A DNA stretch of 64,000 bases. It comes from Aptenodytes patagonicus. Its lineage: Eukaryota > Chordata > Aves > Sphenisciformes > Spheniscidae. Of the stretch, positions 1-11,500 are shown piece after piece. Below the pieces are notes generated by a model. It searched no databases. It saw nothing but the letters and a program-made list of their open reading frames with translations, and was not told the origin of the DNA. The number at the start of each line of letters is the position of its first letter. The first letter of the stretch is position 1. The stretch is from assembly GCF_965638725.1 (NCBI RefSeq), contig NC_134953.1, positions 10,129,001 to 10,193,000 on the forward strand. Reading direction: 5' to 3'. Position numbers and translations under genes: made by a program.

Positions 1-2880
1 AAATCCATTATCCCTCCAGCTTTACAGAGACTGTAAGGAATGTGAATCAGTGCAAACTGAATTTAAAGTGTTTTAAGACATAGCATCATGAACTGGTATT
101 CCCCCCCCCCCCATTTACATTATAGGTTTTTTTTTTTCCTTTTAAACTAAAATGAACTAGCACTCTTTTTTATTACAGCATTATATGAAATATATTCATG
201 TATTTTCAGAAATAAATATATTTATAACATGTAACATACTGTATAGTTCTCCAGGATGCATTGTAATACAAGCATAAGGAATTTAATAAAAGCATCACTT
301 ATAATTGTTTTCAGATATTTTATTAATGAGCACCTGGGTTGTAGTATAGCAACTGCCACACATTTGAGGTTTCACGTAAGCATAGCTGGTCAAGAAAGGA
401 GTCGTTGCCTCCAAGCTTTTAAAGAACTTTTTTAGCTCTGGCAAAGAAGCAAGTTTGTTCTTTTGAGGCTGGTGCTGTTCTCAAAGATCCAGAGGACAAG
501 GAAAGCCTTTGGAAAGTTCAGATATGGCTGAGCATGGATGTTCATTCTGAGCAGCCCTGTATTAGGTGCTGCTGCTGGGCTTTGCTTCCAAAGCTGCAGA
601 GTTGGCAGACGCAGCAGGGCAGCACACACCACTTCCAGAGGAAAGGGTGAAGGCACCGAGGACAAAGCGTGCTGATGCTCAGCATTGGGGTTTCTTTCTG
701 AAAATCTGGGTTCGTTAGCAGCACCGCACAACAGCCTCAACTGACAGGTGTTAGCTGGCCTCAGGGCTGCTTTTCCTCAGTTCCTCCTTCATTCACAGCC
801 CATGGCTCCCTCCTGGACAGAGGAGCTTTCCTTCACCTGCAGGAGTCTAAGCCAATGTCTACAGCAACCCACAACACCTTTAGTTCAGCTGTATAACAAG
901 GCAGTATGGAGTGAAGCTAAAGAGGGTGCTGACACAAGAAGTTACATGCAGTTACTCAAAAGAAAGTAAAGGAGAAGAGTCAATGAGACCCAACTAAAGA
1001 AAGTAGAGCCCTAGGGAAAAAAAAAAGCCAGAAATCCACCTGTGAAGGTAGAAGGAAGAGAGTACACTTTTGCAGGAGAGAAAAATTGCAGAACAAAGCA
1101 GCAATGAAAGCCACACCCCGGTGGAGAAGGAGAACAGGCTAGGAAGAGGGGGACAACGCACCAGAGGAGGAAACCTCCGCATTGCCTAGCTTTCACCCCA
1201 CGCCAGTGCTTCACACAGACAACTCGCATCCCACTGCTGCTCATGCCCTTCCCCTCCTGCTAGGGACCAAATAGCAAGCCTTAAGCACAGAAGACTTCTC
1301 AGAGTGGGTAAGGGAATTAAGTTCACTTCTCTGCTCACCCACCTCCGCTTATCACTGCATGCGCCCTACACTAAGCAGCAGGTCCATTACAGCAAGATCC
1401 AGCTCTGCACCAGAAGGAACAGTCCCTGCAGGGGAATCTACCTGCTCCCCAGAGACTACATGCCCAGAGCTCCCTGCCACTTTGGGATGGTTCAACAACC
1501 CCATGGAGGGCAGCAGGGAGCAGCCGGGCAGGGACTCTCCTCTCCTAGCCCCTTCAGCCTCCACACAGGCATCTAAGCTCTCTAAGCAAATATTTGTCTG
1601 CCTTACTGAGGCATGGGAAGACTCCAGCAGCAGCAGCCAGGAAGGTGTTTAGATCTTGGCTAGCACACACAGTTAAGAACAGTGCCAGAGCACCCTGCCT
1701 GGTGTACTGAAAAGGTGTGGTCTATATTACTCCTCTAATTGCCCAGTTAATTAACATTACAGACAGCTGCTAAAGACTTGTTGTAAGGCACATTATAAGT
1801 TCACACTCTGCTTTCCCAGAGCTCCACCTGTACCAAGGCCATTTAGTTGCCAGAGGTCAAACAGCCTCCTCCTTTAGGGAGTGCCTATCTCCAGCTGATG
1901 ATTTCTCCAGCCTGTGATCTCCTTCACCCTCCCACCGTATGACTTGGAGGAGTCTTATCTTTTCTTCCCATTAGATTTTAAAAGCAGGCAAGACTAAGAG
2001 CACTGGTTATCCTGGAAGTAGCAGGGAAGAGCAGTTCTGCTAGAAGAATCAAAACACTGTAAGATGATTCCTGAAATTTCTTGTTGCAGTAAGAAAGGAA
2101 TTAAAAAAGCAGTTCCCACTGCCTGTTAACACCTTCTCACATGAAGGTTTAAGACTCATCTTTAAATCAAGTTTGAAATTTTTTTCCTGGAGTTCAAACC
2201 ACCTATAGGCCCTTTGATTTTTTTCAGTTGGAATGAAGTTTCCCTGTTCTCATCCTCCAGAAAAAAAATCCCACCTACCATTTTTTGTTTCCAGAGCAAG
2301 AGAAGTAGGTTCACATACAGCATCATTAGGAAGGCCATTTGCATAGTGCTTTGCCATCCCTGCCTCCGAGGCCTGCCACATGAACACAGCTCCGACTTAA
2401 CCTAGTGAGCTCAGGGGCAAGTTCCCAGCTCCTCTGCACAGTGAAATACCAGCTCTGCATCCCCAAAGGAGAAGCAGCTGCAGGATTTGCTTTTAATTAG
2501 TTTTGCTGCACTTGTACTCAGTGTTTGAGAGGGGCCAAGACAAGTACTTTTGAAGGCCACCTTAGCCACTGACAGAAATGCAGACACCACCCAGCATCAG
2601 CCCTGTCTCAGTCTGCAGCTTCCCAGCAGCCCAGGTCATGACAAGAGCTCCCTCTTGACAGCAGCAGACAGTTAACACTAATCCCAGAGCAGAATAATAG
2701 CCAAAGTGAAATGGATTCAGAAAAACAACATTTGGAAAGCTCTCTCACAGACATCAGGATAATTTTTGTCTTGCAAACAAAGGCTTACAGCCAGGGTCCC
2801 CAAGGCACACTCTTGTTCAACCCTGCGTGCTCTGCTCCAGGGAGAAGGAGTCCCACAGACCAAGTGAGTTTGACAGCCAC
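1..2880. other. Gene-free left flank; possible 3'UTR at its start
   Basis: I see no coding exon here. Bases 1-300 are AT-rich, contain a 12-base C run (101-112) and two plus-strand AATAAA hexamers (211-216 and 285-290). This resembles the 3'UTR end of a plus-strand gene whose coding part would lie left of the window; that is inference only. From 300 to 2880 only short chance open frames occur, with no recognised domain. The 3' end of the ZP gene borders it on the right. Confidence 0.35.
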
Positions 2881-2886
2881 TTTATT
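2881..2886 (-). terminator. ZP4: Poly(A) signal AATAAA containing the ZP stop codon
   Basis: The last sense codon and stop read CAA-TAA-A, so the TAA lies entirely inside AATAAA. If it is the used signal, the 3'UTR is only about 10-30 nt. Confidence 0.75.
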
Positions 2887-3024
2887 GTGATATATTGATT
2901 TCATGCATTACAGGCACCTTCCTTCGCCACAGCACAGCAGCCACAAGTACCATACACAGAGCCGCCCCAGTTGCCACAGCAGCAAACCCCAGAGCCCAGG
3001 GGGCTGCAGCATGCAGAGCTGTTC
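2882..3024 (-). CDS. ZP4: ZP4-like exon 12: TM anchor and stop
   Basis: Acceptor follows a long C-rich tract. It encodes a single TM helix ([20 protein letters not shown]) followed by [15 protein letters not shown] and TAA at 2884-2882. Confidence 0.9.
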
Positions 3025-6000
3025 CTGTGGGGGGGAGAGAGGCCCAGTTAACACTCCCCCAGTGAGACACAGGGATGCCTTAGGGGCTCAGCCTTTCTGC
3101 AGGAAAGACTTAGATCAGCCCCCTTCCCCAGCCTGGCTATGCTGGGCTGGCATGCTCACCAAGGCCATCCTTGGCTGTGTCCCATCTTAGCTCATCCTGG
3201 AGGAAAATCACAGGGCCTTTGCTGGAGACATGGGAGGCATTGTCCTGAAGAGGATGCTCAGCACTCCTTTTACCCCCTACAGAGCAATATAAAGGTTTTA
3301 GGTGAGAAGATGTATAGCCCTGAAGGTCAGTAAACTTTGTCCAGGTCAGCTTCTCAACACATGAGAAGCTCTGAAGGCCAAGCTTTCCATGTGAGTCAAC
3401 ACAGAACTAAGAGTCTATGAAGACCTCTGCCTTTGTGGCATAAGGGCAAGGGCCCTTCCTTAGTGGAAAGGAACCAGAAATGCCTTGTCAAGCTGTCCAT
3501 GGCTCGAGGGAACTAGTCCATAGCCTACATGTCCTCCTACCCCCCAGCTTGGAGGCTAGACCCTTGTCCCTTTGGATGGAGAAGCAGGAGGGTAGGACAC
3601 TTACTGGCTCTAACAGGACAAGTGGTGGTGCAGGACTCCTGTACAGACCGGTGGCACACTGAAGCACTGCAGTGCAGGTACACCTAGAAAGAATGGAACA
3701 CAGCCTGGAATCACTTAGGCAGTATCTGTAGACAGGTAATATCCTGGTGTGGTGCATTGACCCCAGCCAGCAGCTAAGCACCCACACAGCCACTTCCTCA
3801 CTCCCCCTACCCTGCCCCAGCAGGGTGGGGAGAGAATAGGAACAGCAAAAGCAAGAAAACCCATGGCTGGAGAGATAAAGACAGTTTGATAAGTGAAGGA
3901 GAGGGAAGAACAAAACCAAAGTACAAGTGATGCAAAGGCAAATCATCCACCCCGCTCCCACAAGCAGACTGATGCCCAGCCAGTCTCTGAGCATCAGCTA
4001 CATTGGAAGACAAAATCCTCCAGTGTTTATTGCTGAGCATGACATCATACAGCATGGAATATCCCTTTGGCCAATTTGGGTCAGCTGTCCCAGCTGTGCT
4101 GCCTCCCAGCTTCTAGCCTACCCCATGCCTACTCACTTGGGGTTGAAAACAGCAGAGCTAGGAGAAAGAGCCTTGATGCTGTGCAAGCACTATTCAGCAA
4201 ATAACACACCAGTGTTTAGCTATCAACACTATCCAAAAACACAGCACCATATGGGCTGCTGTGAGTATAGTTAACTCCATCCCAGCCAGACCCAGTGCAC
4301 CTAGTCACAGAAGGGAGAAGGCAGAAAGATTGCTTTGGCTTGCTTCACATGCAGGCTGTAGCTTTGGAGCCCTCTGCTGCAAGGCAGCTTTGATACCTTT
4401 ACCAAACACCTTCAAACTCTGTCAGATCTGGCATTACAGCATTTCTTGCCAACACCTGGGACACAGCTGTCCAAGCACGACTACACTGTGACCACTGCTA
4501 GGTACAGCTGGGACCAGTTTTGAGTATTAATTGATCCCAGGAGCACTGAGTAAACAGTACAAGGCATGGTGAACTTCATGTGACTTAACTGCTCAGAAGC
4601 TCATGAGATTCAGAGCCCAGATGCTTCCCAGGTACCAAAAGCTATTTTGGCCAAGAAATTTAGAGAATATTGATTAGCATAGTTAGAGCACACACCCTAA
4701 GCTAGTGCAACAGAACAGCTTAGGCAGCAAGCTAGCACTTGCTTAAGTAGACCTGCCCTTTCAGTAGTCTCATTTTCTGTCACACCCCTCCAGTGAAGCA
4801 TCTTACCTCTACCACATTCGTCTTGGGGAAGAGAGTTTCTTGCATCAACCTCTCCCCTCCTGTTTCAGGAGGGGATTTTCCTAGCCTTTGCCCCCCACCC
4901 CCCAAGGAGGCCAACAATCTCATAGTTATGAAGTGGTTCTCATTGCTCACACATTACTTGACCTCAATAGGAAGCTAGGCAACCAGGACAGCATCTTACC
5001 AGCCCAGAGAGCATCTCTTGGGAAGTGGAGTCCACAAAGGTAAATGTGTAGAAGGTGAAACGCTGGTAATGAGAAGGGAACAGTAGTCCTGAGGCAAGAT
5101 TCAGAGGTACCAGCTGTGTCTGATAGTTGTCCCCTGCATAAGGGCACCTGAGAAGGAGAGGCCAGCAGTGAAAAAAGTGCAAGTCATTCCCCTGACCCAA
5201 AGCCATTTACAAGTCACTTACCCATCCACCAAAACAGGCCACTGCAACCGTTGCTGGGGATTCATACTTGGTGTGGCCCAGCAGTGGTGCAGGACTAAAA
5301 CCAAGTCTGGGTCTGTTCTCTGAAGGATCTTGACTTCTGCATAAACAGGGTCTCGCAGAGTCTTGACAACAGGATAGTCACTGTCAGTATAGTAGGAAGT
5401 ATAGCTTCCATCTGGGACAGCAGAAACCCAAGAGCCATTTTAGAGCAGGAACAAACAGAAAGAGGCAACCTGAGAACATCCTTTATAGCCACGTCAGTAA
5501 GTTCCCACCATGGCAGGGAAGAAGCAGTGCTGGGTTCACCTATCAGTACTCCCTTATTACTCAGCAGAGACCAGAGCCCTGCACCAAGAGGCTCGAGCAA
5601 GTCCTGCAAACCTCTCATACCTGAGGCAACACGCAGCTCCAAGGACAGAGGACCTGGCTGGGACACAGCAGGGAGCGGTGGCAATGTGAAGACCTGAACA
5701 CTCAAGGGAATGAAGCTCCCAGTGATGGAGTAACTGCAGCGGACATGTAACCTGGTGGGACAGGAAAACCCCAAATCAGGCAGATAAGAAAGGTCGCTCT
5801 GATATCTCTTTTCTCCAAGACGGCAATGTAATCTGCTTTAATTAGTCATATCCCCAATCTTTCCTCCAACACTTCCTTTTAACAAATACTTGAAATTCTC
5901 TTCAGAGTTCAGATTTGAGTCTGTGGAGTGTCACTGATCAGCACCAGCTTTATTCCCACTAACTAGAGACATACCAGTCCTTAGCCTACTCCAGTGCCCT

Positions 6001-8484
6001 GTTGTGAATTCAGAGCTTGTGACAAGGAGGAGTTTCTCTAGAGACATCAAACACAGCGGCACCCAGAAGTACCAGCCCCAGGGTACTACCTGAAAGTGCT
6101 ATCCCTAGTGACAGAGCCAAGGCTCCCAGTCTTCACATCCCTGGATGCCACCAACTCATTCTCATATATGGCCCGGTCTCCAGTCACCTGGAATGACAGA
6201 CGAGGCACTGTCACTGCAGTAAAGTCAAGCTGGATTAACGCCAGACTGGAGAACAGCATTTGGCCTCTGGAAGTCTGTAGGGTGCTCATTAAGTAGCCAA
6301 AGCCATGCCAAATTTTTCCAGGTCTGCAAGCTCTTGCTATTCCAGCCTAGTGACAGCTGCAGCTCTTACCTGAAAAGTGGTGCCACAGGCAGAGAGTGGG
6401 AACTGGTACACGACAAAGGCATTGTTTTTCACAACAGGGACACAGCCAATACTGTGTCCGCTGGCCAGTTGCACAGAGTCCAGGATAACGGGTGGCAGGG
6501 TCACATCCCGAGAGACAGCAACGGAAAACTGGCCATCTGGTGTGCAATGAGCTGTCACTGGAGGAAGAGATATAATCAGTCTTGAGCTCAGGGAGAAAAG
6601 GGATGGAAAGGAGGCTCAAACATCACAGCAAAGACAAGGCCAGCAAGTCCTGCAAGTTCTCCTGCCTGTAACCCCCAAAGCCAGTGCTAAGCACAGCAAG
6701 ACAAGTGCAACCAGCTCTAACAACAACACTGATTCTGGCCGTAAACCCAGGTCTGTTGCAATACACACGAAAGGGCTGGACACTTCAATGGGACAGAGTA
6801 TTCTTGACAGCCAAAAACATAGCCCTAAGCCACCTGCAGGGTTGGTACACACCGTTCCTGCTCTGCCAGGAAAGTGAGGAATCCCAGCTTGCAGCTCCTC
6901 CAGGAGGAGGGGAGGACAGTTGCTCACACTTACCTGTGTTACCAAAGTAACAGGGCTTCACCCTGTCCCTAGGGTCATAGCAGCAGCCTTGAACTTCACA
7001 GTCTCCCTGGCTGATAGGCAAGGAGGCACATGGCAGCCGGTCTTGGGTGAGGACAGCAGAACATGCACTACTGCTTGGAGCATCCAGGGCTGGAAGAGAC
7101 AGCAGGAGTTTGCAGCTAAAGCACAAGAGCAGGGGGACAGAGACGCAGAGGACACTGGTGGAAGATGTCCTAGTGACTCTGCATACAAATCAAGGGAAGT
7201 TAGACTCAGTTGAGGATCAAACACATGGCCTGGAGCTGGCATGGAAGCCTGCTCAGGAGGGACATGCATTTCCCTAGAACAGAGACTCCCCCTGAAGCCA
7301 TGTACAAGAGACTGGACTGCATGGGGTCTGTCAAGATAAAGTGTTCTGGATCACCTCTGGTAGTTAGGAAAATCATCGTACCTAGTCTCTGGCTCAATCC
7401 CTGAACTTGCAGGGACTTAGGCAGTCAGAATATGGCTAGGAGACACAAGGAACATTCACCTGCTGACCCTACAAAGGAGGCACAAGTTGGTAGCTCCTGC
7501 GTCCAAACCCTTCTCCGGGGAGTCTTCTGCACAGCAATAAGTCCCCTTGCCCAGCCCCCAGACTGACTACGAAAAGCCATCCGAGAGGAAGGACACTCAT
7601 TGGTACAAGCAGGGTTTCCTAAGAAGCTGTCAGTCTTACCAGGAAGGTCCACAGGGCACCTGAGCAGCTTCTCTTCACGAAGAACCTTTTGTCCAGCAGC
7701 ATCTGTTCCCTCAAGCCCAACCAGCGTGAGGTAATTGCCATCCTGGGGGAGAGCCACACCAGTCAGGGCAGCAGTAGCCACAGTCCCAGCAGAACCCCTA
7801 AGGTCACTCACCCATTCAAAGACATAACAGCCGGTATAGGAGACCGATACTTTCTTGGAGCCATCTGGAGTCCCAGATACCGAGAGCCCACAGTCAGAGT
7901 CATTCTGCAGAGCATGTGCCTTCCCCTCAGTATCTAGGGAAAGAGGAGACAGCAGCAGAGGCTTCAGCATCCCACACTGAAGATGGGGTCCACTACAATT
8001 CTACCTTTCTGTAGGAAACAAGGTCCTAGCCAGTATTAGGGTCTGGGCCAGCAGGGGTGCGTGAGGGAACCCAGCAGCCAAGACCATCTAGATTCAGGCA
8101 CAGCACTCCACCAAAACCCTTGGCAGCTGGGTCATATAAACAGCCCCCTGGTTACAGAAGATGCACTGAAGCTGTTAGACAACACTTCACATCAGAACCT
8201 GCCCCTTTCTCCTCATTCCAGGCATACCTCTGCACTGTGCAAAGACACAGCAGTCAGAAAGCCTCTTGACACCACCCTCACTTACCCCAAGTAGTCAGCA
8301 CAAAGGAACCATTCCCTTCCCAGCCTGGAGGTAAGGTGAACTGCAGGCTTTCTTGGCCACAAGACAGCAGGGTAGGATCAGAAAAAACACTACCCTGAGC
8401 CCCCACAACCAAAGCAAGGGGACCAAGAAAACCCCAAAAGATCATAACTCCAAATACAGTCCTAGACTGCCCTGCAACACACAT
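2882..8484 (-). CDS. ZP4: Zona pellucida glycoprotein, ZP4/ZP1 (ZPB) type, complete, 12 exons
   Basis: Egg-coat (perivitelline layer) glycoprotein secreted by the oocyte or follicle and polymerised through its ZP module. Coding exons, 5' to 3' on the minus strand: 8286-8484, 7812-7933, 7640-7742, 6934-7089, 6370-6557, 6090-6187, 5621-5751, 5222-5411, 5000-5147, 3605-3683, 3160-3276, 2882-3024. They total 1674 nt, which is 557 codons plus TAA with no break. Order of domains: signal peptide (about residues 1-29, with a second in-frame Met at 14), ZP-N1-like part, cysteine-rich P-type trefoil (about 143-193), ZP module (about 196-470), RGKR furin-type site (472-475), external hydrophobic patch around VIFL, TM helix (about 516-538), short basic tail. 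A trefoil before the ZP module marks ZP1/ZP4 and excludes ZP2, ZP3 and ZPD. Length (human ZP4 is about 540) and absence of the repeat region of bird ZP1 favour ZP4; ZP1 is the alternative. Confidence 0.87.
3160..3276 (-). CDS. ZP4: ZP4-like exon 11: furin-type site and external hydrophobic patch
   Basis: Joined to exon 10 it reads R-GKR-SAEH, a basic R-x-K-R cleavage site that would release the ectodomain. It then runs through a sequon (DNAS) to GPVIFLQDE, which matches the hydrophobic patch that keeps ZP precursors from premature assembly. Confidence 0.87.
3605..3683 (-). CDS. ZP4: ZP4-like exon 10 (last ZP-C cysteines)
   Basis: It encodes [10 protein letters not shown] followed by CTTTCPVRA. 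VYxHCxAxVC is the strongly conserved end of ZP modules. The exon ends one base into the first Arg of the furin-type site. Confidence 0.92.
3748..4299 (+). mobile_element. Solo LTR, avian ERVL-like, in ZP intron 9
   Basis: A 552-bp element that starts TGTGGTG and ends in CA. It has the purine-rich 'GGGGAGAGAATAGGAA' and 'GAGATAAAGACAG' stretches and the 'CATGACATCATACAGCATGG' block that I recognise from avian ERVL-type LTRs. It is flanked by near-identical 5-bp repeats (CCTGG at 3743-3747, CCTAG at 4300-4304), as expected for an ERVL target duplication. No internal retroviral genes are attached, so it is a solo LTR. It lies antisense to the host gene. Confidence 0.75.
5000..5147 (-). CDS. ZP4: ZP4-like exon 9 (ZP-C)
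   Basis: It encodes [14 protein letters not shown] through the hydrophobic [11 protein letters not shown] strand. Acceptor TCTCAG, donor GTAAGA. The following intron carries a solo LTR. Confidence 0.9.
5222..5411 (-). CDS. ZP4: ZP4-like exon 8 (ZP-C)
   Basis: It encodes [15 protein letters not shown], the [11 protein letters not shown] strand, LHHCWATPS and LQWPVLVDG. The DPVYxEV and CWATPS motifs are hallmarks of the ZP-C subdomain. Confidence 0.92.
5621..5751 (-). CDS. ZP4: ZP4-like exon 7 (inter-domain linker)
   Basis: It encodes [12 protein letters not shown] to LSLELRVAS. The RCxYS motif marks the strand ending ZP-N, before the linker to ZP-C. Donor GTATGA. Confidence 0.85.
6090..6187 (-). 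CDS. ZP4: ZP4-like exon 6 (end of ZP-N)
   Basis: Acceptor TTCCAG and donor GTAGTA. It encodes [14 protein letters not shown] to RDSTF; the 'YENEL' strand is characteristic of ZP-N. Confidence 0.87.
6370..6557 (-). CDS. ZP4: ZP4-like exon 5: start of the ZP module (ZP-N)
   Basis: It encodes [15 protein letters not shown] through SACGTTFQ. The paired cysteines and the CGTTF motif are typical of the ZP-N subdomain. Acceptor CCTCCAG, donor GTAAGA, ends in phase 0. Confidence 0.9.
6934..7089 (-). CDS. ZP4: ZP4-like exon 4: trefoil domain
   Basis: One exon holding a P-type trefoil. The motif reads C-x-x-x-P-I-S-Q-x-D-C, then GCCYDPRD, then PCYF. This domain sits just before the ZP module only in ZP1/ZP4-class proteins and is the key evidence for the assignment. 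Confidence 0.9.
7640..7742 (-). CDS. ZP4: ZP4-like exon 3
   Basis: Acceptor CCCCAG and donor GTAAGA. It encodes [12 protein letters not shown] to LLRCPVDLP, the last strands of the N-terminal ZP-N-like part. Confidence 0.85.
7812..7933 (-). CDS. ZP4: ZP4-like exon 2
   Basis: Acceptor CCCTAG and donor GTGAGT. It encodes [14 protein letters not shown] through YTGCYVFEW, the cysteine pattern of the N-terminal ZP-N repeat of ZP1/ZP4, and ends in phase 0. Confidence 0.85.
8286..8484 (-). CDS. ZP4: ZP4-like exon 1: signal peptide and start of ZP-N1
   Basis: Start ATG at 8484-8482. A second in-frame ATG lies 13 codons on, directly before a hydrophobic run ([12 protein letters not shown]), so either could begin the signal peptide. 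The exon ends on a GTAAG donor (8285-8281) in phase 1. It carries an NGS glycosylation sequon. Confidence 0.8.
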
Positions 8485-8531
8485 CCTGCTCTCTTGCTAA
8501 GAACCATGAAGCAGCTGCTCTTAGCCTAGCC

Positions 8532-8538
8532 CTTTTAA
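8532..8538 (-). promoter_or_regulatory. Candidate TATA-like box of the ZP gene
   Basis: On the minus strand TTTAAAAG lies about 50 bp upstream of the first ATG, the right distance for a TATA box with a short 5'UTR. No E-box was established next to it. Confidence 0.35.
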
Positions 8539-8539
8539 A

Positions 8540-11500
8540 CTGTGGAGCCAGCTGGGACCAGAAACTCCTGAAGTGTCCAGGTGGACCCAGCCCAGCAGTT
8601 TAACACCTTCCATTGCCCTCACCTGGCTCTGAACCCATCACAGTCTGCTTGCACCCTTTGAAGAAAACCACAGGGCAGGAGCTGAGCTTATGTCAAGAGA
8701 TGGGTCTGTATTTGTATCACTAAGCTGAGAGGAGCTCATCTGTGCAATTTACTGTCGAGCCCCGGGAGGGTCTTCAAACCCTTTTTTCTCACCCTGAGTT
8801 CTTCCCACCACTGGCCCATCCAGGAGATCTGCCTGCTTTTCCGCATGTACCCTACTGCTGCTCTAATTGCTCATTACATGGCACGAGTGCAAGAAGCTGA
8901 GTGACAATGCTCTTTTGCTCTTTTAAAGGTGCCACTGCTTTGAACGCCAGACACAGGGTGCTGACATATAAGCACAGAAATAGCCCTCCACATGAAATCT
9001 GTGGAAAACTATGGAGCTCAGGAGGCTTTGCACACCTAAAAGGAGGCGATTCCCCTTAAACGCACCTGGCTGTGGACTACAGACCCATTTGCAGTGTTGT
9101 TGTGTGGGGATAGCTGCAGGACTGTTCCAGGCCTGGCTGCTAGGTGGCAGGACCATATGCTCTGTGGGACCCCCACCCCCAAAAGCTGACAGGTGGGCCC
9201 CTACGGTGGGCCTGAAACACGGGTAAGGGGAGCCTCTGTGATCCCAGAGAAAGCTCTGCCTGCCAGCACCCATTGCCTGCCTGTAACTGCAACTTGTCTC
9301 GTGTAGAGCCTTCTCCCTTGCCACACATCAGGCTACAGCACCCACACTGAGTAAAAGCCTTATTGTCCGTCTTTCCATACAGATGTTTCTGCATTCATGC
9401 AATAGAGGTGTGAATGTCTTTACACTGTTGCAGAGGTGATGCACACATAGTTTGTGCATGCCTTTTTGTGCCCTATTTTTTGCAGCGGGAGCACTGGCAT
9501 AGCCTGTGCCATCATGTTCTTTTGTAATCTGCTTATTTCTTTGGGACTAGATCATCACACACATCCCAGCTCGGTGTGCGGGTTAGATGAGTAGGATTTC
9601 TAATCTTGACGCTTAATAATGCACTTCCATTGGTAGCCACCCCCACTTCTGCTCTCAGCAGACCCTCCAGCTCCCGGACGTCTGCACAGCACCATGCAGC
9701 AGGCAGCACGCTCGCCCCTCCAGCCAGCCCTCATCAACAGGCATGGGCAGTAGCTGAGTCCAAGGGAGGCGTTTCCTCTGCTCTTCCACCTGAGCCCACA
9801 GCCTGTCTTTCCTCTACAGCTGTACAGGATGCCGTGATCCCCAGCCGGCCAGCTGGGTGAAGAACGTCACCGTGCCTACCCTGCACACTGCTTATTTCAT
9901 GCACCAACTAGGAGGGCTGTTCCACAAAGTACAAGACCTTTTCAGCTGCTCTGCACAGCAGGGACTGAAGCAAATGGATCTCGACAGGCTGCCTGCGTGG
10001 CTGCTGTTTGAGCAGCGCTCATGAACCAAACGTGCTCGTCCCAGCGCCTGCCTGGGCACTGGGCAGCCACGGTGGAGAGGCACCCGGGGAAAACATTTGG
10101 ACTTTGGCAGGGAGGGAGGCTTCAGCTCTGTAGAAGCTGAGTGTTGTGCCAAGACAGCTTGCCCAAATTTCACAGCCCCTGTGTGACTGCTGAATGCTTC
10201 ATTTGACTGCGTTACCTGCTGATAATTGGGTAAACAATAACAAATAAACAAAGCACTTTGGAGCTATAGAGAGAAATTTTTCATTACACTTTAATCCACC
10301 AATACTTTGTTTATGCTGACAGGAAAAATGTCTACAGGTACTTGAAGAATAACTCTATGTGAAACAACACTGGTAGTGCTGTAGATCCACCAAGCAATGC
10401 CCGTGCTGAGAACGGTTTCAGGTAAGCACCCTTTCCTAATTTCTACACACACACTTGACAGCCCTGTTGGATGATGTGGAGATGGGAGGCAAGTGAAATG
10501 AGCCTGAAATTCATGGAAATAAAATGCTTTGTTTGGAAGCAGTTGTTATAGGCAGTGGAAAGCAGCCTGGCTGAGAGGAAACAGGCAGGTCTCTCTTCCT
10601 CGCAAATTTCTTCCTCATCCATTCAATAGTTCTCACGCATTACAATGACCCAGCTGTAAGCACCAATTTAGCTAGCACCCAAGACCACCACAAACAGGAC
10701 ATGCAGAGGATGAAGATAGGTGAGGCAAACATCTCTGTAGGCCACTAGCCTGAAGCTGATCATGACCCCAGCAAGCTAAAATCTTCCTGGGATGTCCATC
10801 AGGAAAATCCTCTCCTCCTAACAATTTTGAGCCTGGGAGACTGTGGCAGACACAGCAGCAGTGGAGGGGTTGCCCTGGCTGTAGAAAGCTCTCTAGAGAC
10901 CTGTGGGAAGAAAAGGAGGTATCAAACACCACCACCAAGAAGTGTCAGGAAGAGGAGTACAAAATGCTCTGCGCGTTGTGGGACTGTCTCTGACGAGATC
11001 GCTGTGTGTCTGGCCTGTACCGTGCACCATATGTGGTACAAAATGGCAGTGCATGGAGGAGTGACTCAGTCAAAACACTCCTCCACAGAAGCTGAACAGC
11101 ATTTGCAGACAGCAGGGATATCCCAACCAAGCGTCCCGGGGATGAGGGGTGCTGACTGCACAGTGGGCAGGAGTGGCATTTCGCAGTGCCACCTTCTGAA
11201 CCGAGGTCCGAAAAGAGAAGGTGCAGGCAGCAAGTCTGCAGGAGATTCTACACAATGATGACAGATTTTCTTCAAGCTTGAGCTTTATTTTAGGAAAAAA
11301 GAGGCAAAGCTACAACACTGGTAGCCTTTTCTTTGAATATCCCTAATACATGCCTCCAATGAACTTAAAACCAAAGTTCCTGGGGAAGATGGAGAGGAGT
11401 GGATTTCAGCCTGGCCTTCCTGAACTTTCACATGGATGGAGAGGACAGACCAGCCCTGCCCACTCTTAGTGTCTGCAAACAGAAGTGAGTATTCAGAAAA

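Noticed and set aside
3488-3994. 168-codon minus-strand open frame
   Set aside because: It is ZP exon 10 read through into the intron and LTR; only the exon part is real.
2882-8484. ZP2, ZP3 or ZPD identity for the egg-coat gene
   Set aside because: Those classes lack a trefoil domain before the ZP module.
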